From: Burkholderiaceae bacterium
GTDB lineage: Bacteria > Pseudomonadota > Gammaproteobacteria > Burkholderiales > Burkholderiaceae_C
Length of the DNA: 43,605 nt
Assembly (NCBI GenBank): GCA_019745615.1
Contig: JAIESZ010000321.1
Span: 1 to 43,605, forward strand
Reading direction: 5' to 3'
Under the pieces are notes generated by a model. The model was not told the origin of the DNA and searched no databases. It saw only the letters and a program-made list of their open reading frames with translations. A program made the translations under genes and the position numbers. This document shows positions 19,167-28,883 of this stretch, piece after piece (position 1 is the stretch's first letter; every line of letters begins with the position of its first letter).

Positions 19167-21404
19167 TCAGGTCTCGCTGCCTTCAAAAAACCCCCACGCC
19201 ACGCGGTAATCCTCTTTGCGGCTGGCGCGGGTGAAGGGGGCGGTGTAGTGGCGCTGCACCTCACGCAGGCCGCCGGGCAGGGTGTCGTCCATGAGCCATT
19301 GGGTGATGGTGCTGCCGTCGGGCACTTTGGGGGTGCCGCCGCGTTGCAGGGTGTCGGGGTGGTCGGTGGCATCGGGGGTGGGGTAGGCCCAGAGGTCTTC
19401 CCAGCCGAATTGGCCTTCGCGGACTTTGCCATCGGGGGTGGTGATGCGGGTGCGCGGGGTTTTGGGGCCGCCTTTGCGCGCTAGGCCGACGCCGACCAAG
19501 CCTTTGCTGTTGGTAAAGACAATGCGGCCTGCCATGTCGTACCAAGTGTCGCGCTCGTAGCCTTGCATGACGGGGAACTGCACGCGGTAAATCAGCAGCA
19601 GCTCGGCCAGCGTCAGGCCCAAGGCTTGGGCCACCAGCACATCTATTTCGACCAAGGCCATGCGGCGGGCGTAGTCGGAGCGCAGGGCGCAGGTGCGCGT
19701 CCAAGTGCTGGTGAGGGCGGGCCAGAAGCCATGCGGCAGGCGCGGGTTGCCGGGCTGGCTCCAGCTTTGGTCGGCAAAGTCGAGGTCATAGACCTGCTCC
19801 CAGAGGGGGGCGTAGTGGGTGGTGAGGCAGTTGAGGGCCAGATACCGGCTGGCCTGCGCGGGCGACAAGTCAAAGCGCGGCAGTTGCAGCCAAGTGCCGT
19901 GCAAATTACTGCGGCCCATTGATTTTATATACCAATCTGCCACCAACGCGCTACTGATACAGCCTGCCGATAGCAGGTCGGCGGTATCTTGGAAGGCAGC
20001 CGATTGCACGCCGTGGATATGGGCGGTTTGCGGCGGAATGAGTGTGCCGGTGAGGGTGCGCTCGCCAGAGGGCGGAATCATGGCGCGGAAAGCCAACCGG
20101 AAAAACTCCGTCACTGCCCGCTGGCGTGGCCGGTTGACGCGATAAAGCTCCGCATCTTCCTCGGTGGGTTGGGCTGGGTGTTCTCGGTCTAGCAGCCCTT
20201 CCCATGTCACCTCCAGTGTTTCCCAGTCTAGCCAACTGACGCGCGTCGTACGGCGTAGGTATTCGGCGCGGTTGGGCATGGGCCGGTAGTTGGTGCGCGG
20301 CAGGTAGTCATCGGGCAGGGTTTCCAAGTCGATGCCGTCGTAATGTCCGTTGGCCGTACAGACCTTGCGCGGGGTTTTGTTAAACGGATTGGCCAGAAAG
20401 AAATGCGGGCCAGACAGCACCCAATCGTGCGGCGTGGCGGCAAACCCAGAGTCAGTGTTAGAGCGGCGAGTAATCGTTCCGTCAACTTGTGCGTTCTTTT
20501 CGTTCCAGCATGTTGATGGTGTGGGAAAGTAACTCTCACCCAAATCCGATAGGCGGCATGGGTGAGTGGCCAGCTTGGCGAGAACGCTGTTTAAAGCTCC
20601 AGCGTGCAGTGCGGGCAGGCGGGCACGGGATGCCGGGGTGCCGGGTTCGTCATAAAGCTGGGCAAAGGTCGTCAGCGCGGCTTCGTCCACACGCACGATG
20701 CGGTCACGGTGGCCAGCAGTATTCCACTTCCCAGCCTCATTTTTGTAGCCTCCTACGCTGCCTGTGCCATCATGCAGATAGCAGGCATCAACAGAGGTGG
20801 GAGCAAAAAGATTAGCAATTAAGTCAAAATTTATTGTCTCTCTTACTGGCCCGTACAAATTCAATGAAAACGGACGCGAGTGCCCAATTTCAAAAAGCTG
20901 TAATTCATTGATAAATCGACAAACCAACTTTAGTCGCACATACATCGCCTCGCGGAGGTTCCCGCCTTCAGGGTCGTCATACGGCCCTTCAGGATGCAAT
21001 AACCCGGTCACGCCCTGCGCGCTATTTAATCCCCAAGCCAGCGGCATAAAGCATTTGTAAAGGTTGGCCTTCATGCCTTGCAGCAGCGGGTAATTCTGCA
21101 CGGCATTCAAAAAGGCTTGCGTGCCTTCGGCTTCTTGCAGTTCGTCCGTCCATTCGGCTTGCAGGCCAGCAAATTCCCCAAAAGCCTCGGCGCGTAACTT
21201 GGCCAAATTGCTGGCACTGATTTTGCGCACAGCAAACACCGGGTTGCGTTCGCCCAAAATACCGGCTTCGTTCCATTCCACTTTCAACCAAGGCGGATTA
21301 CCCAAAATCAGGTCAAAACCGCCGTTTTGCAGCAGTACATCGGCAAAGCACAGCTCCCAGTGCATAAAGCGGCGCTGTTCGGCAATGGTTTCTACCACGG
21401 GCAC
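19167..21404 (-). CDS. N6-adenine DNA methyltransferase, C-terminal fragment (NPPW motif IV) - frame-shifted continuation of the upstream ORF
   Basis: [17 protein letters not shown] catalytic motif; apparent GTG start lies inside the 8-bp repeat and is probably artefactual. Confidence 0.85.
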   Translation of the reverse strand: [745 protein letters not shown]

Positions 21405-24400
21405 ACGGGCACACGGGCAAAATGTTGGCGCAGGCGGCTAATACGCAACTGGCCCAATTTGTCGTGCAGGCGCGGCGCGGGGGAGGCGGCCAATGCGGGC
21501 TGCACTTCGGCAAAACCAGCCAAACCCGATTGCACTGGCTGGAATACGGGCTCGGGCTGGTGGTTGGCGTTGTCGGCGCTGCTGCTGGCTTCGTCGCTAA
21601 ATTGCAGGTCAAAGCCGGTTTGCGGGGCAATGTCCACGACATTGCCTTCCAAAATCGCGCCCACTTCCATCCACCATTGTTCGCGGCTGGGCAGTTCGGC
21701 ACTGCGGGTAATCGGCCAAAACCACAGGGCGCACCAGTAATCCATCACCAGTTTCAGGCGGCGGAAGGGCGTGGCCAAGTCGCCATCTTCATTGAGCAAA
21801 CCGGCTTTGCGGATGGCCTCTTTTTGCGCCCGGCTGATGCGGCGTTGCTGCTCGCTGGCCGCCTCGCCGGGTTGGTGCGGCCAAACGTGCAACAGGTCTT
21901 CGGTGCGGTCGCGGTCGCGGGCCAGGGCGGCGGTGTGTTCAGCCCACAGGGTATCGACTTGCGCGCTCAGTTGTTGCAGCCGGGCAAGTTCGTAGCCTTC
22001 TAGCGGCTGCTTGAGGGCTTTGTGCCAGTCTTTCAGACGCTTAAAGTCTTCGGGGTAGAGGGCTTTGGCAGTTTTGTCGCCATAGTCGGCCATGCCGGGG
22101 TCGGGCAGCAAAAAATGCCAGATTTCATCCGGGCGGCGCGGCGCGCTGGCGGTGGCGCGGCGTGGGGCTTGTTCGTGCCACGCCGGTTTGGCGGCTTTTT
22201 TCAGGCTGGCGGCGGCATAGACTTGGTGGCGTGCGCCTATCAGGCTGTTACCGGCAAACAGTTGGTAGCCAAACCACGGCACGCGGGCGGGCAGGGGCTG
22301 GCCGTTGTCGTCTTGCTCGCCATAAATGGCATTGAGCCAGATAGAAACTTCGGCCAGCTCTACTGCCACCGGGTTTAAGTCCACGCCGTAGACGTTGCGG
22401 TCGGCCAAGTACATGCGCACTTTTTGCAGCTCTTGCGCGTATTGGTCGTGGGGGATGCGGGTTTTGAGCTCGGCCTGTTTGCGCTCTAGGTAGGCTTCGG
22501 CCAGTTGATTCACGGCTTCGTTCAAAAAGGCGGCGCTGCCCATCGCCGGTTCGCACACCGTGAGGGTGAGGATGTCGTCGGCGGTTTTAACGCGGCCATT
22601 GCTCTCGGCCAGCAGCTCTTTCAGGGCGTATTTGACGAGGCATTGGGTGAGCACCTGCGGCGTGTAGTAACTGGCGCTTTTTTGGCGGTCGCGTCCAGCC
22701 AAGCGGTAGATAAAACTGCCTTTGGGGTGCATACGCAGCTTGTGTTTGCCGTCGTCTTGCCGCTCATAGACCAGTTCATCGTCTTGGTAATCTTCAATGC
22801 GGCTGCGCGGCACAAACCAAGCGTTTTCGAGTAGGTCGGGGCCGCTATCGGCGCTGCTGGAGCGGCTGGGGCGCTCGTCGGCGGCGGATTCTTCCTCGTC
22901 TTCGTCGGCATCGTCGCTGGCGGCGCGGCCTTTTTTGGGCGCGGGCTTGACTTCGTACAGGTCTTCTTCGGCAAAAAAGCCCCGGTAACTGAGCAGGGCT
23001 TCATAGACTGCGCCCAGTTGGTTGATAGAGAGCAGTTGGTAACTGACACGGCCAGCGCGGCGGCCTTTGCCGCCTTTGCTCAAAGACAGCAGTTTGATGA
23101 CTTTTTGCCAAATTTCATTGGGAAACTGCACCTTGCCCAGCAGCGGCATGGAGGCATCGTCAAACAGGCGGCTATCGAGCGGGGCCATCGCAAAGGTGTC
23201 TTTGGCTCCTTGGGCGATGGGCTGGCCTGCATCGCGCAGGTGGGCTTGTTCGCCGCCCAAGCCGCAACCTTGGGCCACCAGTTTGAACAGGCGGCGCAAG
23301 GTGAGGTCAAAAAATTTACCTTCGCGGGCTTGCGGCGTGGTGAGGGGTTGCAGTTCGAGGTCGCGCAGGCTTTCTAGGCTGTAGCCTTTGAGGTAGACCT
23401 CGCTTTTGTTGATGGGCACATAGCCCAGCTCGGGCCGGGCTTCGATGTAGAACATGAACAGCAGGCGATAGACCATGCGCAGGCATTCGAGGCTGAGTTC
23501 ACCGGCTTCGAGCTTGTATTGGCCGGAATAGACGCTTTTTTTGCTGCCGCTGGCTTGTTCGTCCAACTGGCGGGCGGCTTCGTTGCCTAGCAGTTGGATG
23601 GCTTCGCGCAGGGCGTATTTCAAATCCTCGCTGACACCAAAGGCGTGTTTGTGCGCGTTTTCGTCCAAACTTTCGAGCAAGCTGCTGCCTTCGCCGGGGG
23701 CTAGGCTGTCTTTGTGCAGCAGGGCGGCGGCGGCTTTGAGGGTGTCGGTGTCTTTGCGGTCGAGGATGTCGGCCCAGTTAAAGCGCAGGGCGCGGTTGTT
23801 GGGCCATTTGTAGCGGTCGAGCAGCAGCCATTCGTCCAAGCCCAGCAGCAGCACATAGCGCGGCGGGTTGTCAGCGCCAAATACGGCATCGGAGAGTAAA
23901 TCGGCCCAAGTTTCGCCCTTGACGTTGGGGGGCAGGGGTTCATCGCCGTAGTGCAGGGCGGTGAGCTGGTGGTCGAGCAGGTCTTCGTCTTCGCGGCTGG
24001 GCTGGTAGGCCGGAATGATGGCCAAACGGTAAGCGGTGCCAGAACCGGCTTGGTGGCCGAGTAGCTCCCAAATGGGCAGCGGCAGGCCGGGCACCAGTTC
24101 TTGCAGCGCCGGGGTGCGAGAGGGGGCGGCATAGCCCAAGGCTTGCAGCAAGCCGGTTTGCAGTTGCACAAAGCTGGCCCAGCGCTCTTGGGCCTCATGG
24201 CCTTTTTGCACTTGGCCGCGCAAGCCAAACCAGCGCCCGGCCCAGGCTTGCAGGCGTTTGGCCGGGGTGCGCTGGGTTTCGTCGCCGGGGTGTTGGTCTT
24301 CGCTGGCCTGCCAAGCGTCTAAGCGGGCTTTAATGTCACCCTTGAAGACTTCAGCCAAGTAGTGGTGGCTGTAGAACTCGTTTTCGTTGCTGATACCGGC

Positions 24401-24430
24401 AAAGGTTTGAACGGCTTCTAATACGGGCAT
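21392..24430 (-). CDS. N6-adenine DNA methyltransferase (DrmMI/PglX/Eco57I-like), N-terminal fragment
   Basis: Motif I region [53 protein letters not shown]; terminates in TAG immediately after the GCCCGTGT repeat. Confidence 0.88.
   Translation of the reverse strand: [1012 protein letters not shown]
21395..21418 (-). repeat. 8-bp tandem repeat GCCCGTGT GCCCGTGT GCCCGTGG (candidate phase-variation tract)
   Basis: Minus-strand reading of ccacgggcacacgggcacacgggc; deletion of one unit fuses ORF 21392-24430 to ORF 19167-21404. Confidence 0.85.
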
Positions 24431-24433
24431 GGC

Positions 24434-27400
24434 TTAGGCTCCGGCAGGGGCAACGGGGGTCACAGGGGTGGCTGCGGGATGGCAGACGGCGGCTAGTACC
24501 TGAATCCAAGGCTGGGGCTCGGTGGTCAGGGTGTCGTTTACCCACTGGCGGTAGTCATCAAACACGCGGTTAATTTGTTGGCTGCGCTGCTCAAAGCGGC
24601 CCCGTTTGACGGTTTCTAATTGCTTGTCCAGCTCTAGCGTGAGCTGCTCTAGTTGCTTGCCTTGCAGGCGTTGCAACTCGGCCAAGGTGCCTTGCAGACG
24701 CTCGGTTAATTGGGCGGCAAAGGCTTGTTGGCGCTCTAGCATGAACTGGTGCATGGTTTGCACGGCTTGGGGCAAGGCTTGCTGCATCTGCGCTTGCAGG
24801 GCACTTAGGCCATCGGTATGGCCCCGGTTGGGTAAGCCACCGGCTTTGAGGCCGGCACGGTTGGCAAAGGTATCAAAGGGTTCGAGCGTGAAGCTGCCCT
24901 GTCCGACGCGGCTGGCCACTTGCCACTCTACCAAGAGGGGCTGGCCTTTGCGGTTGGGCACCAAGCTCATCAGGATAAAGGCTTGCTCGTCTATGGCCAG
25001 CTTATGGCTTTGCAGCAGCGGGGCTTTGTGGCGGCCAAAGTGCGTGACTACCCGGTCGCCCACCCATTCCATGATGGGGTGCTGTGGCCACAGGTAATGC
25101 AGTTGGGGCCAGGTGTCTTCTTCGGCGCGGGCTTGACGGGCGGTTTCGATAGCCGCCATCATGCGTTGGGTGTCCGCGCACAGGGAGTAGTGGTCATTGG
25201 CCGCTTGCACCTCGCGTGGCAGTTGGCGTAGGCGGTCTTGCAGGTCTTTGGGGGCGGTGATGGCGATGATTTGTTCGGCATCAGCGGCGCTCCATTGGCA
25301 CAGCGTTTGCCCTTGGTTGAGCTGAGTGAGTGCGGTTTTGGCGTAGTGGTAATCGCTGGTAAACAAGGAAGTAGGCTCTGCAATCTGCGCCAAACTGCTG
25401 CCGGTGGCGGGCGTTTCAGGGGCAGCGTCATTGGTGTCAGTCCCACCAAAGAGCTGCATCATCCAATCGCCTTCGTTGTCGGGTTCCTCATCGCTGGCTG
25501 CTTGGTCAAGTTGGGCTTGCACGGCTTCCGGTTGCAGGCCTTCGGCCATGAAGTTGGCCACTTTTTCGGCTTCTTTTTCCGGGTCAAACACGTTGAGGAA
25601 GGCCGAAGGGTCGCCCAAGTTCAGATAGGCTTGGTCGTCTTTGGCTTGCAGGATTTCTAAAATACGCAGGTCGCCGCGAATCTTTTCATTCACGGTTTCG
25701 GTGAACAGGTAAAGAATTTGCGGTTGGTGTTTTTGACCATAGCGGTCGACCCGGCCATTGCGCTGTTGGAACACCATGAGCGACCACGGCAAATCAAAAT
25801 GCACTAGGCGGTGGCAGAAATAATGCAGGTTCAGGCCCTCACTGGCCACGTCGGAGCACAGCAGCACGCGGATGGGGTCGTCAAGGCGGCCAAAGCGGTC
25901 TACCAGCTCTTGCTGTTCGGTGTCTGACATTTGCCCGTGCAGCACGGCCACTTGGTTGGGCTTGAGCTTGAGGTCTTGGCTGAGTTGTTTTTCTAGCCAA
26001 CGCAGGGTTTCAATGCGCTCGGAAAAGACGACCAAGCGGTCTTGGGCTTGGTGGGTTTGCCAAGCAAAAGCGGCTGAGGTCAGTTGCTGCAGCAGGCGTT
26101 GGTACTTGCTAAAACCGCTGGCGGTGGCATCATCGGTCAGGGCGCGCAGGCTATGGGCTAACTCTTGCAGGCTATCGACTTCTTGGGCTTCGGCGGGTGT
26201 GGGGCTGTGTTTACCGGTCAGCAGCTCGATGCGTTTCAGGGTAGATTCCAACGCTGCCGCTGGGCTAGAAAATAGTGCTTTTTGCATCCCCACACGTTGC
26301 AGCTGACTGGATAGACCGCCTTTGCGCTGGCCCCCTTGCGTGAACGATACCTCCAGCAAAGCGCGATAAGCGGCCTCTTCTGGGGCACTGGCGGCTTGGC
26401 GCAAGCACAGGGTTTCGCGTTCTTGAAAGTCGCTGGTCACCTGGTCTTTGATGTCTTTTTTGAAGCGCCGAATCACCAAACCCTTGCTGCGAAAGTCATC
26501 CGGCGTGTAGTGGTCGGGGTCGGAAATGGCTGTAGGGTCAAGCAGGCTCATGAGCGACGCAAAGCTGCGCGCTGAGCCATCGTGCGGCGTGGCCGACAGC
26601 AGCATGAGGGTATCTGAGCGGTTGGAAAGCAGCCGGGCTAAACGGGCGCGGCGCGATAAACCTGATTCACCGGCACGGGCAGCCACGTTGTGGCACTCAT
26701 CAATCACAATGATGTCCCACCAAGCGTTTTCTAGGTAGTTGCGGTACTCCAAATTATTTTTGAGCGTATCCATCGAGATGATGCTGCGGTCAAAATAATT
26801 GAACGGGTTATGGTTTGCCGGAATGCGATTGCGTACCCGTGCCAGCCCCAGCGAGTCCAGCCGCGTCAATGGAATGGAAAAACGGCTCCACCATTCTTTT
26901 TGGAACTGGGTAAGCATGGCTTTTTGCGTGACTACCAAGATGCGTTTGCCGCGCCCACGCTGGATGAGTTCGGTGGCCAGAATGCCCGCTTCTAGCGTTT
27001 TACCCAAGCCCACGGCGTCGGCAATCAGGATGCGCGAACGTGGTTGTCGTAATGCTTGTAAGGCTGGGTCGAGCTGGTAAGGCACTACATTCATCACGCC
27101 CCGATGGCCAAGATGCACCTTGTCATCGTTGGGGACGCTGCGCCGGCGCAGGCTTTCTAGGTAGAGGATAGAAGCGTTGTAGGTGGGACTGGCATCGGGC
27201 ACCAACTCGGTTTTGCTGGGGTCGAGAATTTCGATGGTGTCTTCTAGAGCGGTCAAAAACAGCGCATTCTGGCCACGCACTAAGTCAGAAATACCATCAC
27301 AGGTGAGCAAGTGACCACCATCGGTAGCGGGGTCCACGCGGCGAATCAGCCACTCTTCGTCACGGACAACGGCGCGTGCGCCTGGGGCAAATATGAGCAT
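24434..27400 (-). CDS. SNF2/RapA-like SF2 helicase (DISARM DrmD-like)
   Basis: ILIADAVGLGKTLEAGILATEL, IIVIDECHNVAA, LSATPHDGSARSF, CSDVASEGLNLHYFCHRLVHFDLPWSLMVFQQRNGRVDRYGQ. Confidence 0.85.
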   Translation of the reverse strand: MLIFAPGARAVVRDEEWLIRRVDPATDGGHLLTCDGISDLVRGQNALFLTALEDTIEILDPSKTELVPDASPTYNASILYLESLRRRSVPNDDKVHLGHRGVMNVVPYQLDPALQALRQPRSRILIADAVGLGKTLEAGILATELIQRGRGKRILVVTQKAMLTQFQKEWWSRFSIPLTRLDSLGLARVRNRIPANHNPFNYFDRSIISMDTLKNNLEYRNYLENAWWDIIVIDECHNVAARAGESGLSRRARLARLLSNRSDTLMLLSATPHDGSARSFASLMSLLDPTAISDPDHYTPDDFRSKGLVIRRFKKDIKDQVTSDFQERETLCLRQAASAPEEAAYRALLEVSFTQGGQRKGGLSSQLQRVGMQKALFSSPAAALESTLKRIELLTGKHSPTPAEAQEVDSLQELAHSLRALTDDATASGFSKYQRLLQQLTSAAFAWQTHQAQDRLVVFSERIETLRWLEKQLSQDLKLKPNQVAVLHGQMSDTEQQELVDRFGRLDDPIRVLLCSDVASEGLNLHYFCHRLVHFDLPWSLMVFQQRNGRVDRYGQKHQPQILYLFTETVNEKIRGDLRILEILQAKDDQAYLNLGDPSAFLNVFDPEKEAEKVANFMAEGLQPEAVQAQLDQAASDEEPDNEGDWMMQLFGGTDTNDAAPETPATGSSLAQIAEPTSLFTSDYHYAKTALTQLNQGQTLCQWSAADAEQIIAITAPKDLQDRLRQLPREVQAANDHYSLCADTQRMMAAIETARQARAEEDTWPQLHYLWPQHPIMEWVGDRVVTHFGRHKAPLLQSHKLAIDEQAFILMSLVPNRKGQPLLVEWQVASRVGQGSFTLEPFDTFANRAGLKAGGLPNRGHTDGLSALQAQMQQALPQAVQTMHQFMLERQQAFAAQLTERLQGTLAELQRLQGKQLEQLTLELDKQLETVKRGRFEQRSQQINRVFDDYRQWVNDTLTTEPQPWIQVLAAVCHPAATPVTPVAPAGA

Positions 27401-27490
27401 TCGGCTAGTTGGTTGGTGTCAGATACCCCACAGTGCTGGGGCAAAGCTTCCATCCTACGGGAAAGGAAGCAGCAAAAATGCATGAAGTTG

Positions 27491-28834
27491 TTACCCCAGC
27501 AAAGCAATCCGATGGCGTGCTTGCTCCAGTTGCAGCGTGAGCGACTGCACGCAAGGGGCAAAATCGGCAGAAAAGCGCCGTTCGCTGCACAGCTTGTCTA
27601 AGTAGCACTGTGCTATCGGCAAAACGTGGTGCCATACCCGTGCAGCCACACTGGGGTGAAAATCCAACGGAGGCAATGCGCTGTCTAAGCCACCACCGCT
27701 TTTGGGTTGAAAGCCCATCGGAAGCATGTCATAGGCCGGAGCTAAAGCATAAGGTCGGCCGTCATCGTTCAGGAAAGACAGGTTGCCCGCATGCATGTCG
27801 GTATTGCCAATCAAGCGGCCAAAGACGTACAAAACTTGCGTCGACTCGGCCGCGTCCGCATGGACTATCTTCTGCTGTACCAACTCATGCACCAACACCG
27901 GCCACGGTTGGTGTGCTTTGCCGATAAATTCTGCATCCAGTGCCGTCAATGAAATCAACCCACATCGTCCGAAAATTCCCACTCGGTCAAAGCGTTCTAC
28001 TTCCAAGAAGCGCTGGCCTTGATGGTCATGCAGCCAGCTGCGCGCTGCGTTGATGCCGGCTTCACGCAGGGTCTCCAGGGCTAAGTGCTCAGCCAGCAGC
28101 AAATCGCGCCAACGCTGGGTGATGGGATTGTTTTGCGCCAAAGAAAACTTCACCAGCACATGGGTGGAGCCAGCCGGGGTATGGGCATAGGCCGTGAATT
28201 TGGGTTGTTCACCTGCCGCAGACGAGACCGGGAAATCGCCCTGCGTTGCTTGTTCGGCCAGCTCAACATAGCGTGCAGCTTTGTCTGCCTCGGCAATCGC
28301 TTCAGGGGCTGTTTTGGCTAAAAAGTGGGCCCGGGCACTGTCTCCGAGCAGCAAATTGCCCACGGCATCGTGGCCGTGCGAGAGCAAGGCGCGCAAGGCG
28401 TCAGTGTCGCTCCAATGTTGGATGTGAATTGGTAAGCCTAAAGCGGCTGCATGGCGATGGGCATAAGCACGACCCAAAAAACCTTGTGGCCGCATATCTA
28501 GCAACCACCACGGCAGGCCATCGCTGTGCAGACTGGCACCATTGTCCTCTTGCATGACAAAGCCATCCTGGCGTACTGCAATCAAGACACCGAGCCGCTG
28601 GATTTGGCCCGCACGGTTGATACGGTACACGGGAACCTCTCCCACAGCTCGATAGCGGTCACGCAGGGCGTATTGCACCGCACGCGCCGCCCCCAAGCGC
28701 ACCAGCTCAGGCCCTAGCCGTGCCAATAACCGAGACAAAGTAGGCTGGCTGATGTCCAGTGCCGACAGCAACTGGCGCGGCTTTTGCGGCCCTCGTGATA
28801 AAAGCTGATGGAGCTTGTCGAAGTTATCTGCCAT
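27491..28834 (-). CDS. yjjJ: HipA family kinase with fused N-terminal wHTH (YjjJ type)
   Basis: N-terminal HTH (PRQLLSALDISQPTLSRLLARL), HipA motifs EQPKFTAYAHTPAGSTHVLVKFSL, EVERFDR, GRLIGNTDMHAGNLSFL, LAPAYDMLPM. Confidence 0.8.
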   Translation of the reverse strand: MADNFDKLHQLLSRGPQKPRQLLSALDISQPTLSRLLARLGPELVRLGAARAVQYALRDRYRAVGEVPVYRINRAGQIQRLGVLIAVRQDGFVMQEDNGASLHSDGLPWWLLDMRPQGFLGRAYAHRHAAALGLPIHIQHWSDTDALRALLSHGHDAVGNLLLGDSARAHFLAKTAPEAIAEADKAARYVELAEQATQGDFPVSSAAGEQPKFTAYAHTPAGSTHVLVKFSLAQNNPITQRWRDLLLAEHLALETLREAGINAARSWLHDHQGQRFLEVERFDRVGIFGRCGLISLTALDAEFIGKAHQPWPVLVHELVQQKIVHADAAESTQVLYVFGRLIGNTDMHAGNLSFLNDDGRPYALAPAYDMLPMGFQPKSGGGLDSALPPLDFHPSVAARVWHHVLPIAQCYLDKLCSERRFSADFAPCVQSLTLQLEQARHRIALLG

Positions 28835-28863
28835 CCAAGAGCCCTATTTTGAATTGATGAATG

Positions 28864-28883
28864 AATCTATTTATGAATAGATT
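28864..28883. promoter_or_regulatory. Perfect 8-bp palindrome (aatctatt-tatg-aatagatt) upstream of the HipA/YjjJ-like gene
   Basis: Inverted repeat about 30 bp 5' of the ATG. Confidence 0.5.

Noticed and set aside
19261-24322. Overlapping ORFs in other frames of the methyltransferase
   Set aside because: Shadow ORFs (R/P/A-rich translations); the methyltransferase motifs are in the named frames.
1852-27400. Canonical DISARM or Druantia operon
   Set aside because: No DrmC/PLD, separate DrmA and DrmB, or DruA-D recognised; called only as DISARM/Druantia-like.
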